Origin: Maniola hyperantus
Taxonomy: Eukaryota; Arthropoda; Insecta; Lepidoptera; Nymphalidae
DNA: 64,000 nucleotides
NCBI RefSeq assembly: GCF_902806685.2
Contig: NC_048560.1
Span: forward strand, 2,582,492 to 2,646,491
Direction: 5' to 3'
Below the pieces are notes generated by a model, which saw only the letters and a list, made by a program, of their open reading frames with translations, was not told the origin of the DNA and did no database searches. Below are positions 20,094 to 30,324 of the stretch, in pieces (position 1 is the first letter of the stretch; each line of letters opens with the position of its first letter). The translations under genes were made by a program, and so were the position numbers.

Positions 20094-20337
20094 TTAAAGT
20101 AATAGGGTCCCGTTGGCACCTTTCAGGTACGGAACCTTAAAAACGGTCGCCCAGAAGCCATGCTCTACCATTACCACTCCAACTACCACCTAATAACACT
20201 CCTTTATGAAATCAGTACTAAATAATAAGCTACAAATCCATTGAACCATTGATATTAAAAACCGAAGACATATAGTTTGTTCAAGATGTAACTAGTTTAA
20301 AGTACCCATATTTACTTACAATATGTAGGTAGATATT

Positions 20338-20435
20338 AAAAAAAAACCGGCCAAGTGCGAGTCAGGCTCGCGCAACGAAGGGTTCCGTACTATGGTCGTA
20401 TTTTTTTCGACATTTTGCACGATAATTCAAAAACT
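20338..20435 (+). repeat. GGTTCCGTACC family, part left of the BEL/Pao insertion
   Basis: AACCGGCCAAGTGCGAGTC to AATTCAAAAACT. Continues at 27598-27850 (AAACTATGCTGCATAAAAAT onward) after the LTR element. The uninterrupted version is seen at 44230-44260. Confidence 0.8.
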
Positions 20436-21110
20436 TGTGCGGGACGATATAGTGCCTAGTGTGTGTATTGATTGACAATTAATAGTTTAATAGTTATAAT
20501 AGGATTTTTATAGTATGTTTAGCATGTAACTTAATAAAGATAGTTAATAGATATTAGGGTGTAGGACATAGACTTATGTTTAGCAAGGTTGAATATAAAC
20601 AGTAGCGTAGTATGTTAGGATTTGTTAAGATTTTACTATGTAAATTTAATAGCCTTTTATAAAGATTTTACGAATAAACAGAGATAGGAAATAAAAGTAG
20701 ACAGAGAAAGCAATAGTTGAGAGCAAGAGAAATAGCGTAGATAGAGATAGCAACAGTGAAAGAACGAGATAGTTGTAGAAAGGGATAGGAATAATTATAG
20801 AGCGAGAGGCGCGGCTCTCACTACGGTATAGCCCGGAGTCGAAAAGACCCCTCTGAGTAGGCCACACCTCTCGAGCTTGCTCTCTCCTGATTGGTCAATG
20901 TAAAGATCCTCTGATTGGCCAGCCAATCAGATGGTCTACTTTTTTTATGGGATTTTCAAATAAATACTGGCCCGGTTTTGTATGCCGGTACAGTTCTCCT
21001 CCAGACCTAGCGGTAGCAGTACCTAAGGAATAAAGAAAATAGTGCTTCAACAAGTGTTTTCCTGAAGAATTCCAACCAATCCAGCATAGTGAGATGTGCA
21101 GAAGCGCACA
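20436..21110 (+). repeat. BEL/Pao 5' LTR
   Basis: 675 bp, TGTGCGGGACG start, GAAGCGCACA end. Carries a purine-rich AGATAG stretch and AATAAA motifs (near 20959 and 21028) suited to 3' end formation. Same length as its partner. Confidence 0.93.
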
Positions 21111-21115
21111 TTGAA

Positions 21116-21133
21116 TGGTCCTTCGAGCCGGAT
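21116..21133 (+). promoter_or_regulatory. Primer-binding site, tRNA-Tyr
   Basis: TGGTCCTTCGAGCCGGAT lies 5 nt after the LTR and is the complement of a eukaryotic tRNA-Tyr 3' end (CCGGCTCGAAGGA plus CCA). Confidence 0.85.
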
Positions 21134-21182
21134 ACGTTGGAAAATCGGGAAAATTGAAGAATATTCATCGAATTCGGAAAAT

Positions 21183-24100
21183 ATGCCAGTGACACGGCAG
21201 GAGCTCAAGAACCGCAAGGCTTCAACAGAAGAAGAGTCTCCGGCCACATCAGAGGATACTGCTACCACCGCCGCAACAGAAACTACAGTGTCGGAGCGAA
21301 CGGCGTCGAGGGCGGCAACAGACACTTCCGCGACATCCAGGTCGACGGCCGTGCCACCCTCCGAGACATCGACGTCCGCCGTGCCTTCCTCCGCGTCAGT
21401 CAGAGAGATGACTGCAACCGCCGCCGCCTCACAGATGACTGCGCCTACCACCGTCGCGTTGGCACTGCCCGCCGATGCGACACAGTTGGGGCCCCCCGCT
21501 GCCGTGGAGGCCTCCGCTATAGAACAGGGGCGTAGCCAGGCTAGAGAAGCGTCGGCCATCCAGAAGAGGAGGAGGACTGTCAAGCCGCAAGAAGTACCAC
21601 TCCCTCCTAGCAAGAAGGGGGAGGGGTCGACCCACAGCCGCAGCAAGGCGCATAGAATAGCGAAGGCCAAGGAAGAACTGCTACGTCTTCAGGTCGAACT
21701 AGCCGCTGCCCGCATCGCCGCCATGGAAGCTGAAGAAACAGAAGATGAAATAGAAGATGATGGTGCATCCATCCACTCCGGAGCCGAGACGAGCGAACGA
21801 GTGGGCAACTGGTTGGAGTCACAGCCCCCACGCCCCGCGCTAGCGATCACCAGCGAGCCACACTACCCTATAGAACCAGTGGTCAACAGCACGGGACAAC
21901 AGAAGCACCAGAATCCACTTCAGTCACCGGCGGGAGTGCAACCGGGTCTAACAGAACTCGCCGAAGCCATCACGCTCGCCGTCAAAGCAGCACGACGCCC
22001 GAAGTTCATCGAGCTGCCCATCTTCGGAGGATCACATCAGGAATGGCTACCGTTCCGCGCCGCATACTATGAAACAGAAAGCATGTTCACCACAATAGAA
22101 AACACAAATCGTCTAAGAAGAAACTTGAAGGGAAGAGCGAAAGAAGCAGTTGAAGGTCTTCTCATCACCAGCGCGCACCCAACAGAAGTAATGAAGACAC
22201 TGGAATCCAGATTCGGAAGACCAGAATCCATCGCTATGATGGAGATAGAAGCTCTACGTGGATTGCCGCGCCTTACCGAGTCACCGCGCGACATCTGCAT
22301 CTTCTCGACAAAGGTCTCCAATGTGGTCGCGACTCTGAAGACACTCAGCTGCGTGAACTACATGTTCAACCCGGAGGTTTCGAAGACAGTCGTGGACAAG
22401 CTCACACCTACGCTGCGCTATAGATACTATGACTTCGCAGTGCTACAGCCGAAAGAAGATCCGGAACTGATGAAGATGGAGAAGTTCCTCAAGAGAGAAG
22501 CGGAGCTGTGCGGGCCGTACGCGCTTCCTGAACAAGTGGCGCCACATACATCACATGCGCCTGCCACGCAACACAGAAGACCGCAGAAAATTCACAACGT
22601 ATCAGAAAAACAGTATACACCCAAGTGCGCCATCTGTGAAGGAGAGCACGGGGCAAGCGATTGTGAACAATTTAAGAATGCGGATGCAAACGGAAGATGG
22701 GACATAGCCAAGTCCAAACGCCTATGTTTTCGATGTCTTCGGTACAGAAACAGAACACACAACTGCCGGGTCAAGGCGTGTGGCGTCAACAGCTGCAAAT
22801 ACTTTCACCACAAGATGCTGCACTACACCAAGGCACCGGAGAAGAAAGAAGGCGTCGAAATCACAGAAATTATCAACTCGGCGTGGACTATACAGAAGAA
22901 ACAATCCTATCTGAAGATTATTCCAGTGCAAGTTGAGGGGCCCAAAGGAGCTCTCAACACATTCGCCTTGATGGACGACGGGTCAACAGTGACATTGATA
23001 GACAACAGCATAGCCGAACTCATCGGAGCAACAGGACCCATCGATCCCTTGAAGATAGAAACTATCAACGTCATGAAGACATCAGAGTCAGCCTCAAGAA
23101 GAGTGAACATCAAGCTGAGAGGTCTCAACGATCATGAAGAACGTATACAAGCACGAATAGTGAAGAACCTTCAAGTGTCATCGCAACGGGTTTCAAGAGA
23201 GTTGGTGGACGGCTGCACACACCTGGCAGACATCCGCGACTACCTCGTATATGCAGACATCAAGCCTCGAGTCCTGATCGGTCAAGATAATTGGCACCTC
23301 CTGCTGACAACAGAAGTGAGAAGAGGAAATAGCAATCAACCAGTAGCCTCTCTCACACCGCTGGGGTGGGTGCTACACGGCAGCCAGAGCCGCGCCGCCG
23401 GACGTAGCATCGACTTCGTATCGCACGTCACAGAGGGAACAGAAGACGACCTGGACAGCCTCGTTAAGCAGTATTTCGAGATGGACGCACTCTGCATACA
23501 GCCGAAGAAACCGAAGACAGATCCAGAAGAACAAGCACTTCGTATCCTGGAGAAGACCACTACCAAACAGGAAGATGGAAGATATGAAACAGGACTTCTC
23601 TGGCGCAAAGAAGATGTTACGTTCCCGGACAACTACCACAACTCACTGAAGCGACTTCACAACATAGAAAAGAAGATCGATCGAGACCCCAAGCTGAAAC
23701 AGAAGTACACAGAACAGATGGAAGCTCTCATCTCAAAAGGATATGCTGAACTCGCTCCGAAACAGAAGACTGCTGGCAAGACATGGTACCTGCCACATTT
23801 CGCAGTGATCAACCCGATGAAGCCTGAGAAGCTCCGAGTGGTACACGACGCAGCAGCGAAAACAAAAGGAGTAGCTCTCAACGACATGCTACTCAAAGGA
23901 CCTGATCTCCTGCAGTCATTGCCTGGCGTCATCATGCGATTCCGGCAACACACAGTAGCAGTCACAGCGGATATCAAGGAGATGTTCATGCAAGTCAAGC
24001 TGCGAGCTGAAGACAGGGACGCACTGCGCTATCTGTGGCGAGGGGAACGAAGAGACAGCCAACCACCTGAAGAATATAGAATGACTTCGTTGATCTTCGG

Positions 24101-26618
24101 TGCATCAAGTTCTCCATCTACAGCAATTTACATCAAGAACTTGAATGCTGAACAGCACAAAGAAGCTCACCCTGAAGCCGCAGCTGCCATCGTACAGAAG
24201 CACTACGTGGACGACTACTTGGACAGCTTCAGTAACCTCGAAGAAGCAGTACGCATCACGAAGTCAGTACGCGAAGTGCACTCAAAGGCCAGCTTTGAGT
24301 TGAAACAATGGAAGTCGAACTCGCCTCAACTGTTAGAAGCACTGGGCGAAGTTGAACCAACAGAAGACATGGAACTCTACAAGCCAGAAGAGAAGACAGA
24401 AAGGGTGCTGGGTGTCATTTGGAAGCTCAACACAGACGAACTCACCTTCAACCTCAACTTGGCACGCGTCGCACCAACACTCATCAGTGGGAAGACACCG
24501 ACGAAGAGAGAAGCGCTGCGAGTGGTCATGTCACTCTTCGATCCGCTCGGGCTCGCATCACCTGTCACCATAAGAGCGAAACAGCTGCTGCAAGAAGTAT
24601 GGCGAAGAGGCACGTCGTGGGATGACGAAATAGATGAAGACCTGGCTGAGCAGTGGCAAGACTGGATGAATCATCTGAAGAACCTCAGCAGCGTGGCAAT
24701 CCCAAGGCGTTACCTACAGTACAACGACGCCACTTCAATCCAGCTACACGTGTTCACCGATGCAAGCGAAGCAGCCTACTCAGCAGTCGTCTTCTGGAGG
24801 ACAGTGACACCGGATGGTGAAGTCAGCCTATCGCTCATCATGGCCAAAGCGAAGGTTGCGCCGCTGAAGTTGACGTCCATCCCGAGGTTGGAGCTCCAGG
24901 CAGCAGTGATGGGTACAAGACTCGCCGAAACAGTCATAGAAGAGCACGAGAGAAAACCAGACTGCAAGGTGTTCTGGACAGACAGCAAGACCGTACTCAC
25001 CTGGATCCGAACAGGAGCACGCTCATACAAGCCCTACGTAGCACATCGCCTGGCTGCAATAGAAGAGTCTTCCAAAGTCAACGAGTGGCGCTGGGTGCCA
25101 ACGAAGCTGAACGTAGCAGACGACGCTACGCGAGACGTGCCAACATCATTCGACGAGAAGCACCGCTGGTACAAGGGACCCGACTTTCTCTACGAGGCAG
25201 AAGACCAATGGCCCGTCGAAGTGTCTACAGAAAAAGAAGAACCTTCTGGCGAAGAGAGAATACACCATGTCATAGACAGAAGCAAGCCGAAGCTTTCACA
25301 AGCCTTACCTGAGGTGTCCCGCTTCTCAAACTGGGACAGACTCCGGTACACCACAGCTCGAGTTCTGCAGTTCATCGAACTCTGTAGAGCCACCAAACAG
25401 AGTGTCAACTACAGAAGGACAAGAAAGAACACAGAAAAGGACCCAAACTGGAAGAAGACGAACAAGCCTGCGACGAAACAGAAACCAACAGTGAAGACAA
25501 TATCATCGTCCAGCAGGAAGTTTCTCCCAGTCACTGCAGAACATCTCCGAAGAGCCGAAGAACTCCTGATGCGCTCATCTCAAGAGGACTCCTTCGCAGA
25601 AGAAATAGAAGCCTTGAAAAATAGCAAGACACTGAACAAGGAGAGCCGCCTACACCAGCTGAGCGTCGAGTACGTCAACAACACCATCAGACTGAGAAGC
25701 CGAATTCAAGCAACAGAAGGCATAACAGAACATCTGAAGAGTCCAATGGTGCTCGACGGTGACCACTCGACAATCAGACTCTGGGTGAATGCAGTGCATC
25801 AGCAGCTTCACCACGCCGGCGTCGAGACGACAGTGAACGAGTGCCGACAGCAGTACTGGGTGCTACGCCTGAGACCTGTAACAAGAATGGTCATACGACG
25901 CTGCCTTTTCTGCCGAATGAAGACTCAGAAGCCGCCATACCCCAGGACTGGAGACCTGCCAGGATGCCGCCTAGCTCATCACAGACGTCCCTTCACATTC
26001 ACCGGGGTAGACTACTTCGGGCCTCTCTCCGTGACCGTCGGCCGAACAAGACAGAAGAGATGGGTGGCCATCTTCACCTGCCTGACCATGAGGGCCATAC
26101 ACCTTGAAATCGCCGGCTCACTCAGCGCAGACTCGGCGGTGATGGCACTGAGGAGAATGATGGCGAAACGAGGAACTCCAACTGAAGTCTGGTCAGATAA
26201 CGGTAGCAACCTGAAAGCAGCAGACAAGGAGCTGCGTCAAGCACTCGACGAAGCAACAGCAGAGGAAGCAGCCAAGAAGACAATCTCCTGGCGCTACATT
26301 CCACCCGGGGCGCCGTTCATGGGCGGAGCTTGGGAGCGACTGGTGCGCTCCGTGAAGACGGCGCTGACAGCAACACTCCACGAACGCCATCCTACAGAAG
26401 AGGTCCTCTCCACCCTGCTGGCCGAAGTGGAATATACAGTCAACAGCAGACCACTGACTCACGTCTCAGTCAGTCCAGATGATCCAGAAGCGCTGACACC
26501 GAACCATTTCCTGCTGGGAGGTCCAGGACGTGTACCGCTGCCAGGTACATTCGACGAAGAGGATGCGGTCTCCAGATCTACGTGGCGAGCTTCGCAGCGA
26601 TTGGCCGACATCTTCTGA
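21183..26618 (+). CDS. BEL/Pao Gag-Pol polyprotein, ends at an in-frame TGA
   Basis: Open for 1811 codons from the ATG at 21183; the frame is open from 21096, but that ATG lies in the LTR, so 21183 (MPVTRQELKNRK) is preferred. Order: Thr/Ala/Ser-rich N-terminus; a charged, probably coiled-coil stretch (about 160-195); Gag domain of the DUF1759 type (about 274-420); Cys/His zinc-knuckle region (about 480-535); aspartic protease with DDGS at 598-601; reverse transcriptase with the YVDD box at 1008-1011; RNase H with acidic residues at 1193 and 1267; integrase HHCC-type zinc domain from about 1539; integrase core with D1610, D1672 and E1718. All catalytic residues looked for are present. Translation stops at TGA 26616-26618, before the family's C-terminal domain, which follows in the same frame. 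Confidence 0.9.
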   Translation: MPVTRQELKNRKASTEEESPATSEDTATTAATETTVSERTASRAATDTSATSRSTAVPPSETSTSAVPSSASVREMTATAAASQMTAPTTVALALPADATQLGPPAAVEASAIEQGRSQAREASAIQKRRRTVKPQEVPLPPSKKGEGSTHSRSKAHRIAKAKEELLRLQVELAAARIAAMEAEETEDEIEDDGASIHSGAETSERVGNWLESQPPRPALAITSEPHYPIEPVVNSTGQQKHQNPLQSPAGVQPGLTELAEAITLAVKAARRPKFIELPIFGGSHQEWLPFRAAYYETESMFTTIENTNRLRRNLKGRAKEAVEGLLITSAHPTEVMKTLESRFGRPESIAMMEIEALRGLPRLTESPRDICIFSTKVSNVVATLKTLSCVNYMFNPEVSKTVVDKLTPTLRYRYYDFAVLQPKEDPELMKMEKFLKREAELCGPYALPEQVAPHTSHAPATQHRRPQKIHNVSEKQYTPKCAICEGEHGASDCEQFKNADANGRWDIAKSKRLCFRCLRYRNRTHNCRVKACGVNSCKYFHHKMLHYTKAPEKKEGVEITEIINSAWTIQKKQSYLKIIPVQVEGPKGALNTFALMDDGSTVTLIDNSIAELIGATGPIDPLKIETINVMKTSESASRRVNIKLRGLNDHEERIQARIVKNLQVSSQRVSRELVDGCTHLADIRDYLVYADIKPRVLIGQDNWHLLLTTEVRRGNSNQPVASLTPLGWVLHGSQSRAAGRSIDFVSHVTEGTEDDLDSLVKQYFEMDALCIQPKKPKTDPEEQALRILEKTTTKQEDGRYETGLLWRKEDVTFPDNYHNSLKRLHNIEKKIDRDPKLKQKYTEQMEALISKGYAELAPKQKTAGKTWYLPHFAVINPMKPEKLRVVHDAAAKTKGVALNDMLLKGPDLLQSLPGVIMRFRQHTVAVTADIKEMFMQVKLRAEDRDALRYLWRGERRDSQPPEEYRMTSLIFGASSSPSTAIYIKNLNAEQHKEAHPEAAAAIVQKHYVDDYLDSFSNLEEAVRITKSVREVHSKASFELKQWKSNSPQLLEALGEVEPTEDMELYKPEEKTERVLGVIWKLNTDELTFNLNLARVAPTLISGKTPTKREALRVVMSLFDPLGLASPVTIRAKQLLQEVWRRGTSWDDEIDEDLAEQWQDWMNHLKNLSSVAIPRRYLQYNDATSIQLHVFTDASEAAYSAVVFWRTVTPDGEVSLSLIMAKAKVAPLKLTSIPRLELQAAVMGTRLAETVIEEHERKPDCKVFWTDSKTVLTWIRTGARSYKPYVAHRLAAIEESSKVNEWRWVPTKLNVADDATRDVPTSFDEKHRWYKGPDFLYEAEDQWPVEVSTEKEEPSGEERIHHVIDRSKPKLSQALPEVSRFSNWDRLRYTTARVLQFIELCRATKQSVNYRRTRKNTEKDPNWKKTNKPATKQKPTVKTISSSSRKFLPVTAEHLRRAEELLMRSSQEDSFAEEIEALKNSKTLNKESRLHQLSVEYVNNTIRLRSRIQATEGITEHLKSPMVLDGDHSTIRLWVNAVHQQLHHAGVETTVNECRQQYWVLRLRPVTRMVIRRCLFCRMKTQKPPYPRTGDLPGCRLAHHRRPFTFTGVDYFGPLSVTVGRTRQKRWVAIFTCLTMRAIHLEIAGSLSADSAVMALRRMMAKRGTPTEVWSDNGSNLKAADKELRQALDEATAEEAAKKTISWRYIPPGAPFMGGAWERLVRSVKTALTATLHERHPTEEVLSTLLAEVEYTVNSRPLTHVSVSPDDPEALTPNHFLLGGPGRVPLPGTFDEEDAVSRSTWRASQRLADIF

Positions 26619-26906
26619 ACGCGCTGGGTGAAGGAGTACCTGCCGGAACTCCAAAACCGGCGGGAGCCGCATGGACGAGGCCCAGCGATCCAGAGCAACG
26701 ACCTGGTGCAAGTCGTCGACGCCAACCTGCCCCGAAACGTGTGGATCCGAGGCAGAGTCATCGCAACGTATCCAGGACCAGACAACGTCGTGCGCGCAGT
26801 GGACATCCGGACCAAAGGCGGAGTGCTGCGACGGCCGGTGAGGAAGCTGGTGATCCTGCCTGTATCGACGGACGACGCGCCCGCACCGACAGACAATGCG
26901 ACATAA
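26619..26906 (+). pseudogene. BEL/Pao integrase C-terminal domain, cut off by the TGA
   Basis: Same frame as the polyprotein, directly after the stop at 26616-26618, open to the TAA at about 26906. It reads RWVKEYLPELQNRREPHGRG, DLVQVVDANLPRNVW, GRVIATYPGPDN and LRRPVRKLVILPV, the domain (DUF5641 type) that follows the integrase core in BEL/Pao proteins. An internal ATG at 26628 could start a 92-residue product, but nothing suggests a separate gene. Preserved frame and sequence imply that the stop is recent or is read through. Confidence 0.8.
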
Positions 26907-26912
26907 TCGCAC

Positions 26913-26922
26913 GGCGGGAGGA
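26913..26922 (+). promoter_or_regulatory. Polypurine tract, BEL/Pao
   Basis: GGCGGGAGGA ends directly at the first base of the 3' LTR. Confidence 0.75.
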
Positions 26923-27597
26923 TGTGCGGGACGATATAGTGCCTAGTGTGTGTATTGATTGACAATTAATAGTTTAATAGTTATAATAGGATTTTTATAG
27001 TATGTTTAGCATGTAACTTAATAAAGATAGTTAATAGATATTAGGGTGTAGGACATAGACTTATGTTTAGCAAGGTTGAATATAAACAGTAGCGTAGTAT
27101 GTTAGGATTTGTTAAGATTTTACTATGTAAATTTAATAGCCTTTTATAAAGATTTTACGAATAAACAGAGATAGGAAATAAAAGTAGACAGAGAAAGCAA
27201 TAGTTGAGAGCAAGAGAAATAGCGTAGATAGAGATAGCAACAGTGAAAGAACGAGATAGTTGTAGAAAGGGATAGGAATAATTATAGAGCGAGAGGCGCG
27301 GCTCTCACTACGGTATAGCCCGGAGTCGAAAAGACCCCTCTGAGTAGGCCACACCTCTCGAGCTTGCTTTCTCCTGATTGGTCAATGTAAAGATCCTCTG
27401 ATTGGCCAGCCAATCAGATGGTCTACTTTTTTTATGGGATTTTCAAATAAATACTGGCCCGGTTTTGTATGCCGGTACAGTTCTCCTCCAGACCTAGCGG
27501 TAGCAGTACCTAAGGAATAAAGAAAATAGTGCTTCAACAAGTGTTTTCCTGAAGAATTCCAACCAATCCAGCATAGTGAGATGTGCAGAAGCGCACA
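26923..27597 (+). repeat. BEL/Pao 3' LTR
   Basis: 675 bp. Differs from the 5' LTR only at 27369 as far as could be checked by eye. Confidence 0.93.
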
Positions 27598-27850
27598 AAA
27601 CTATGCTGCATAAAAATAAGTAAAAATCTGTTTTAGCATGTACAGGTGAAGGGCATCCCATATGGTATCCCACTCTATATACTTAGTTATCTTACTCATA
27701 AAATTGAAAATACTAATTAATAGTTCATGACCACAATTAAATTTTTTGTGTGCTAATACCCGAAATTGACGGTTTTCATATTTTTCCCCTAATGTCTGTT
27801 AAAAAAATATAAAACCATTATTGCCGTTCAAATGAAACCGGTTTGCGGCA
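27598..27850 (+). repeat. GGTTCCGTACC family, part right of the BEL/Pao insertion
   Basis: Begins with the duplicated AAACT, then ATGCTGCATAAAAATAAG, TCTGTTTTAGCATGTACAGG and GACCACAATTAAATTTTTTG, parallel to 44240-44400. Confidence 0.75.
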
Positions 27851-27954
27851 CATCTATGGGTCGATAACGGCCCCAGGTAGAAACATTTTTTGTGTTTTAT
27901 ATAATAAGAAGATTATAATTACTGATGTATAGAAGCAGGCGTTACTTTGCGGAA

Positions 27955-28170
27955 ATCCATGATATACAATGAACCAAAAGCTTAATTTGCTATAATCCGC
28001 TGAAACAGGTCGAATCTGTATGGTGCAACATGCAGCATGCGACATGCACCGCCTGCGCTCCCACTGCTAAACATGCAGGAAAACCCAGCCACCAGGCAAG
28101 CAATACGCACTACCACCACACAGCACCACACAAATCCCAAAACAAACGCTTCTAACTATTTCGCTCGAAC
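27955..28170. repeat. Foldback element, left half
   Basis: CCATGATATACAATGAACC, ATAATCCGCTGAAACAGGTC and TGCAACATGCAGCATGCGAC match the left half of the element at 34165-34461. The right arm is missing. Confidence 0.6.
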
Positions 28171-28504
28171 CTACCTATATCGATGGTCAAAATGTCTTCC
28201 TACCAACGAGTCATATAATTTGGCTCAATATAATATTATCTCGGGACAGCTTAAATGCGTCGATGAAGATGCCTCGAGGTGGCGCGGGCGCATCCAATTT
28301 TATTGAGAAATCTGTTACAATCTTCTATATTCCATCAGTATGTATATTGTAGTGTACCGAAATGTTTTTTTTTTTTTTTTTTTTAATTACAATAAAACTT
28401 AAAGCTAGCCTTATCTAATTACTATATAAATCATGACCGCATGGAATGGTGCCAAGAATACTGGCTGCATGCTTTATTATTTTTTTTTCTATTTTTTTTA
28501 TATC

Positions 28505-28760
28505 TAACTAGCTTATGCTCGCGACTTCGTGCGCGTGGACTACAAAATTTCAAACCCCTATTTCACCCCCTTAGGAGTTGAATTTTCAAAAATCCTTTCT
28601 TAGCGGATGCCTACGTCATAATAGCTATCTGCATGCCGAATTTCAGCCCGATCCGTCCAGTAGTTTGAGCTGTGCGTTGATAGATCAGTCAGTCAGTCAG
28701 TCAGTCAGTCAGTCAGTCAGTCAGTCAGTCAGTCACCTTTTCCTTTTATATATTTAGATT
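28505..28760 (+). repeat. AGTC-tail family copy with long AGTC run
   Basis: ACTAGCTTATGCTCGCGAC to CCTTTTCCTTTTATATATT, with about a dozen AGTC units at 28684-28733, the longest such run here. Confidence 0.75.
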
Positions 28761-28878
28761 AGAACGGCAGTGCCACTTACACTAACTAGATGACTAATAA
28801 TAAATTTAAATACAAATAAAGGTACAAGAAAAAAGACATAAAATACAAAACGATAAAAGATCAAAGAATTTTGAATAT

Positions 28879-28927
28879 GTACGCTGAGAACATTGAATGA
28901 CATATTCATGCAATGCTCTCAGCGTAC
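28879..28927. other. Short inverted repeat (hairpin)
   Basis: GTACGCTGAGAACATTG pairs with CAATGCTCTCAGCGTAC, 21-nt arms with 3 mismatches around a 7-nt loop. No evidence of expression. Confidence 0.5.
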
Positions 28928-29063
28928 TTCAGTAACTCCCGAACCAGTATTATAGACCCATCATTAAATGGGTCCCATTGAGCATTATTAATGATGCTGC
29001 AATCCATACTTGTAATGCTTTCATTTTATCAAAATTTTCACGAATCCTACTATCATCATCATT

Positions 29064-29241
29064 TTTTTTTTTTTTTAAAAGAATATTAGCCATATTAAAT
29101 GACTAATATTCCCCTTTCCTCTCCAATTAAGCGTCAGGCTTGAACTAGGAGTAGGTATGACAATAGTGCAACGGGCGAGATTTGAACCGTCGACCTTTCG
29201 GTTTTCAGTCCACTCCTTTACCGGTTGAGCTACTGAGGCTT
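29064..29241 (-). repeat. tRNA-derived SINE (Phe-like), reverse copy
   Basis: Poly-T (tail) at 29064-29078, GAATATTAGCCATATTAAATG, TTTGAACCGTCGACC (B box complement) and GGTTGAGCTACTGAGGC (A box complement). Confidence 0.8.
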
Positions 29242-29297
29242 TATCAACCTATCGCTGGCTCACTATTGAGCGAGTCTGCTTTAAGAACAAGAAGGGT

Positions 29298-29400
29298 GTC
29301 CCATAGTTCACCACGATAGCCAAGTGCAGATTGGCACACTTCAGACACCTTTGAGAACATTATGGAGAACTTTCAGTCATGCGGGTTTCTTCACTATGAT
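29298..29400 (-). repeat. RTE-type LINE 3'-UTR fragment
   Basis: Complement of the block GTGTGAAGTCTGCCAATC...GGTGGACTATGG seen at 45525-45590 and 45945-45995: AGTTCACCACGATAGCC, AGATTGGCACACTTCAG, TTTGAGAACATTATGGAG. Confidence 0.6.
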
Positions 29401-29416
29401 TTTTAAAATTTTATAC

Positions 29417-29600
29417 ATACTAATATTATAAATGCAAAAGTGTGTCTGTCTGTCTGTCTGCTAGCTTTTCACGGCCCATCCGTTCCAACGATTTTGACGA
29501 AATTTGGTGCAAAGATAGCTTGCATCCCAGAAAATCGAAGAGTTCCCACGGGATTATTAAACACCTAAATCTACGCGGGCGAAGTCGCGGGCATCATCTA
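29417..29600 (+). repeat. TATTATAAATGCGAAAGTGTG family, GTCT subtype
   Basis: ACTAATATTATAAATGC, a GTCTGTCTGTCTG run, CTTTTCACGGCCCATCCG and GCGAAGTCGCGGGCATC. Confidence 0.65.
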
Positions 29601-29601
29601 A

Positions 29602-29810
29602 TATTATATATGCGAAAGTGTATTTGTTTGTTGGTTTGTCCTTCAACCATGTTGCAATGGAGCAACAGATCAACGTGATTTTTTGCATAGGTATAGCTAA
29701 GGATCTAGAGATTGACATAGGCTACGTTTACCCCGGAAAATCAAAGATTTCCCTCGGGATTTTTAAACCTAAATCCACGCGGACGAAGTCGCGGGCATCA
29801 GCTAGTAGAT
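29602..29810 (+). repeat. TATTATAAATGCGAAAGTGTG family, GTTT subtype
   Basis: Starts directly after the previous copy: ATTATATATGCGAAAGTG, GATTTTTTGCATAGGTATAG and CCACGCGGACGAAGTCGCGG. Confidence 0.65.
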
Positions 29811-30324
29811 ATAAATATACCTAAATACGGCTTACGGCTAGATTCACTTGATTAATTATTGGAGGACCCTGGATGGGTTCCAAACTAGTCGACTAATCAC
29901 ATAAGTCTAGTCGTCAGGTAGGTATTTATATTCAAAATTGCATAAAACGCACATAGCTCCGAAAAGTTAGAGATACGTGCCCAGAAGTGGAACCCGGACC
30001 ATCCAAATAGGAGTCCGACGTCTTAGCCACGAAGTTATCACCCCTTTTTTCAGGAAAACAGATTGTTTAAAAACAGTTTTATTAAAAATCTTTTTGGTTA
30101 TCTTTTGGTTTAACAGCGCCACATTTATGTTTTTACGCCCGAACGCTCGTACGCCCCTCGGAGGACCTATAAAACTGCTATTTGGAGAGCCACAAAAAAG
30201 GACTTATGCTACAAGGCGGGTAAACATGAGTTTTATTGTATCCAGGTGGGATTTTACCGTAAATATTAAGAGCTTGTGTAAATTCTTTGCACATAGTTTC
30301 GTGAGAGCGGTTACATAATCTATT

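Larger units (their letters stand above)
20436..27597 (+). mobile_element. BEL/Pao LTR retrotransposon, near-complete
   Basis: A 7162-bp element: 675-bp LTRs (20436-21110 and 26923-27597) with TGTGCG/CGCACA ends, tRNA-Tyr primer site, a Gag-Pol frame, polypurine tract and the 5-bp target duplication AAACT (20431-20435, 27598-27602). Only one LTR difference was seen by eye (C at 20882, T at 27369), so the insertion is young. Integrase order, zinc knuckles and a C-terminal extension after the integrase fit BEL/Pao rather than Ty3 or Copia. It lies within an older dispersed repeat. One in-frame TGA near the 3' end of the frame would block a full product. Confidence 0.93.

Noticed and set aside
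21047..21670. 207-codon antisense frame over the BEL/Pao Gag
   Set aside because: Shadow of a biased Gag composition (Thr/Ala/Ser-rich); no motif and no independent support.
26459..26965. Antisense frames of 148-168 codons over the BEL/Pao integrase end
   Set aside because: Overlap the well-supported sense frame and show no protein motif.
28684..28733. Regulatory tandem motif (AGTC)n
   Set aside because: Occurs at the same place in every copy of a dispersed repeat; microsatellite tail.
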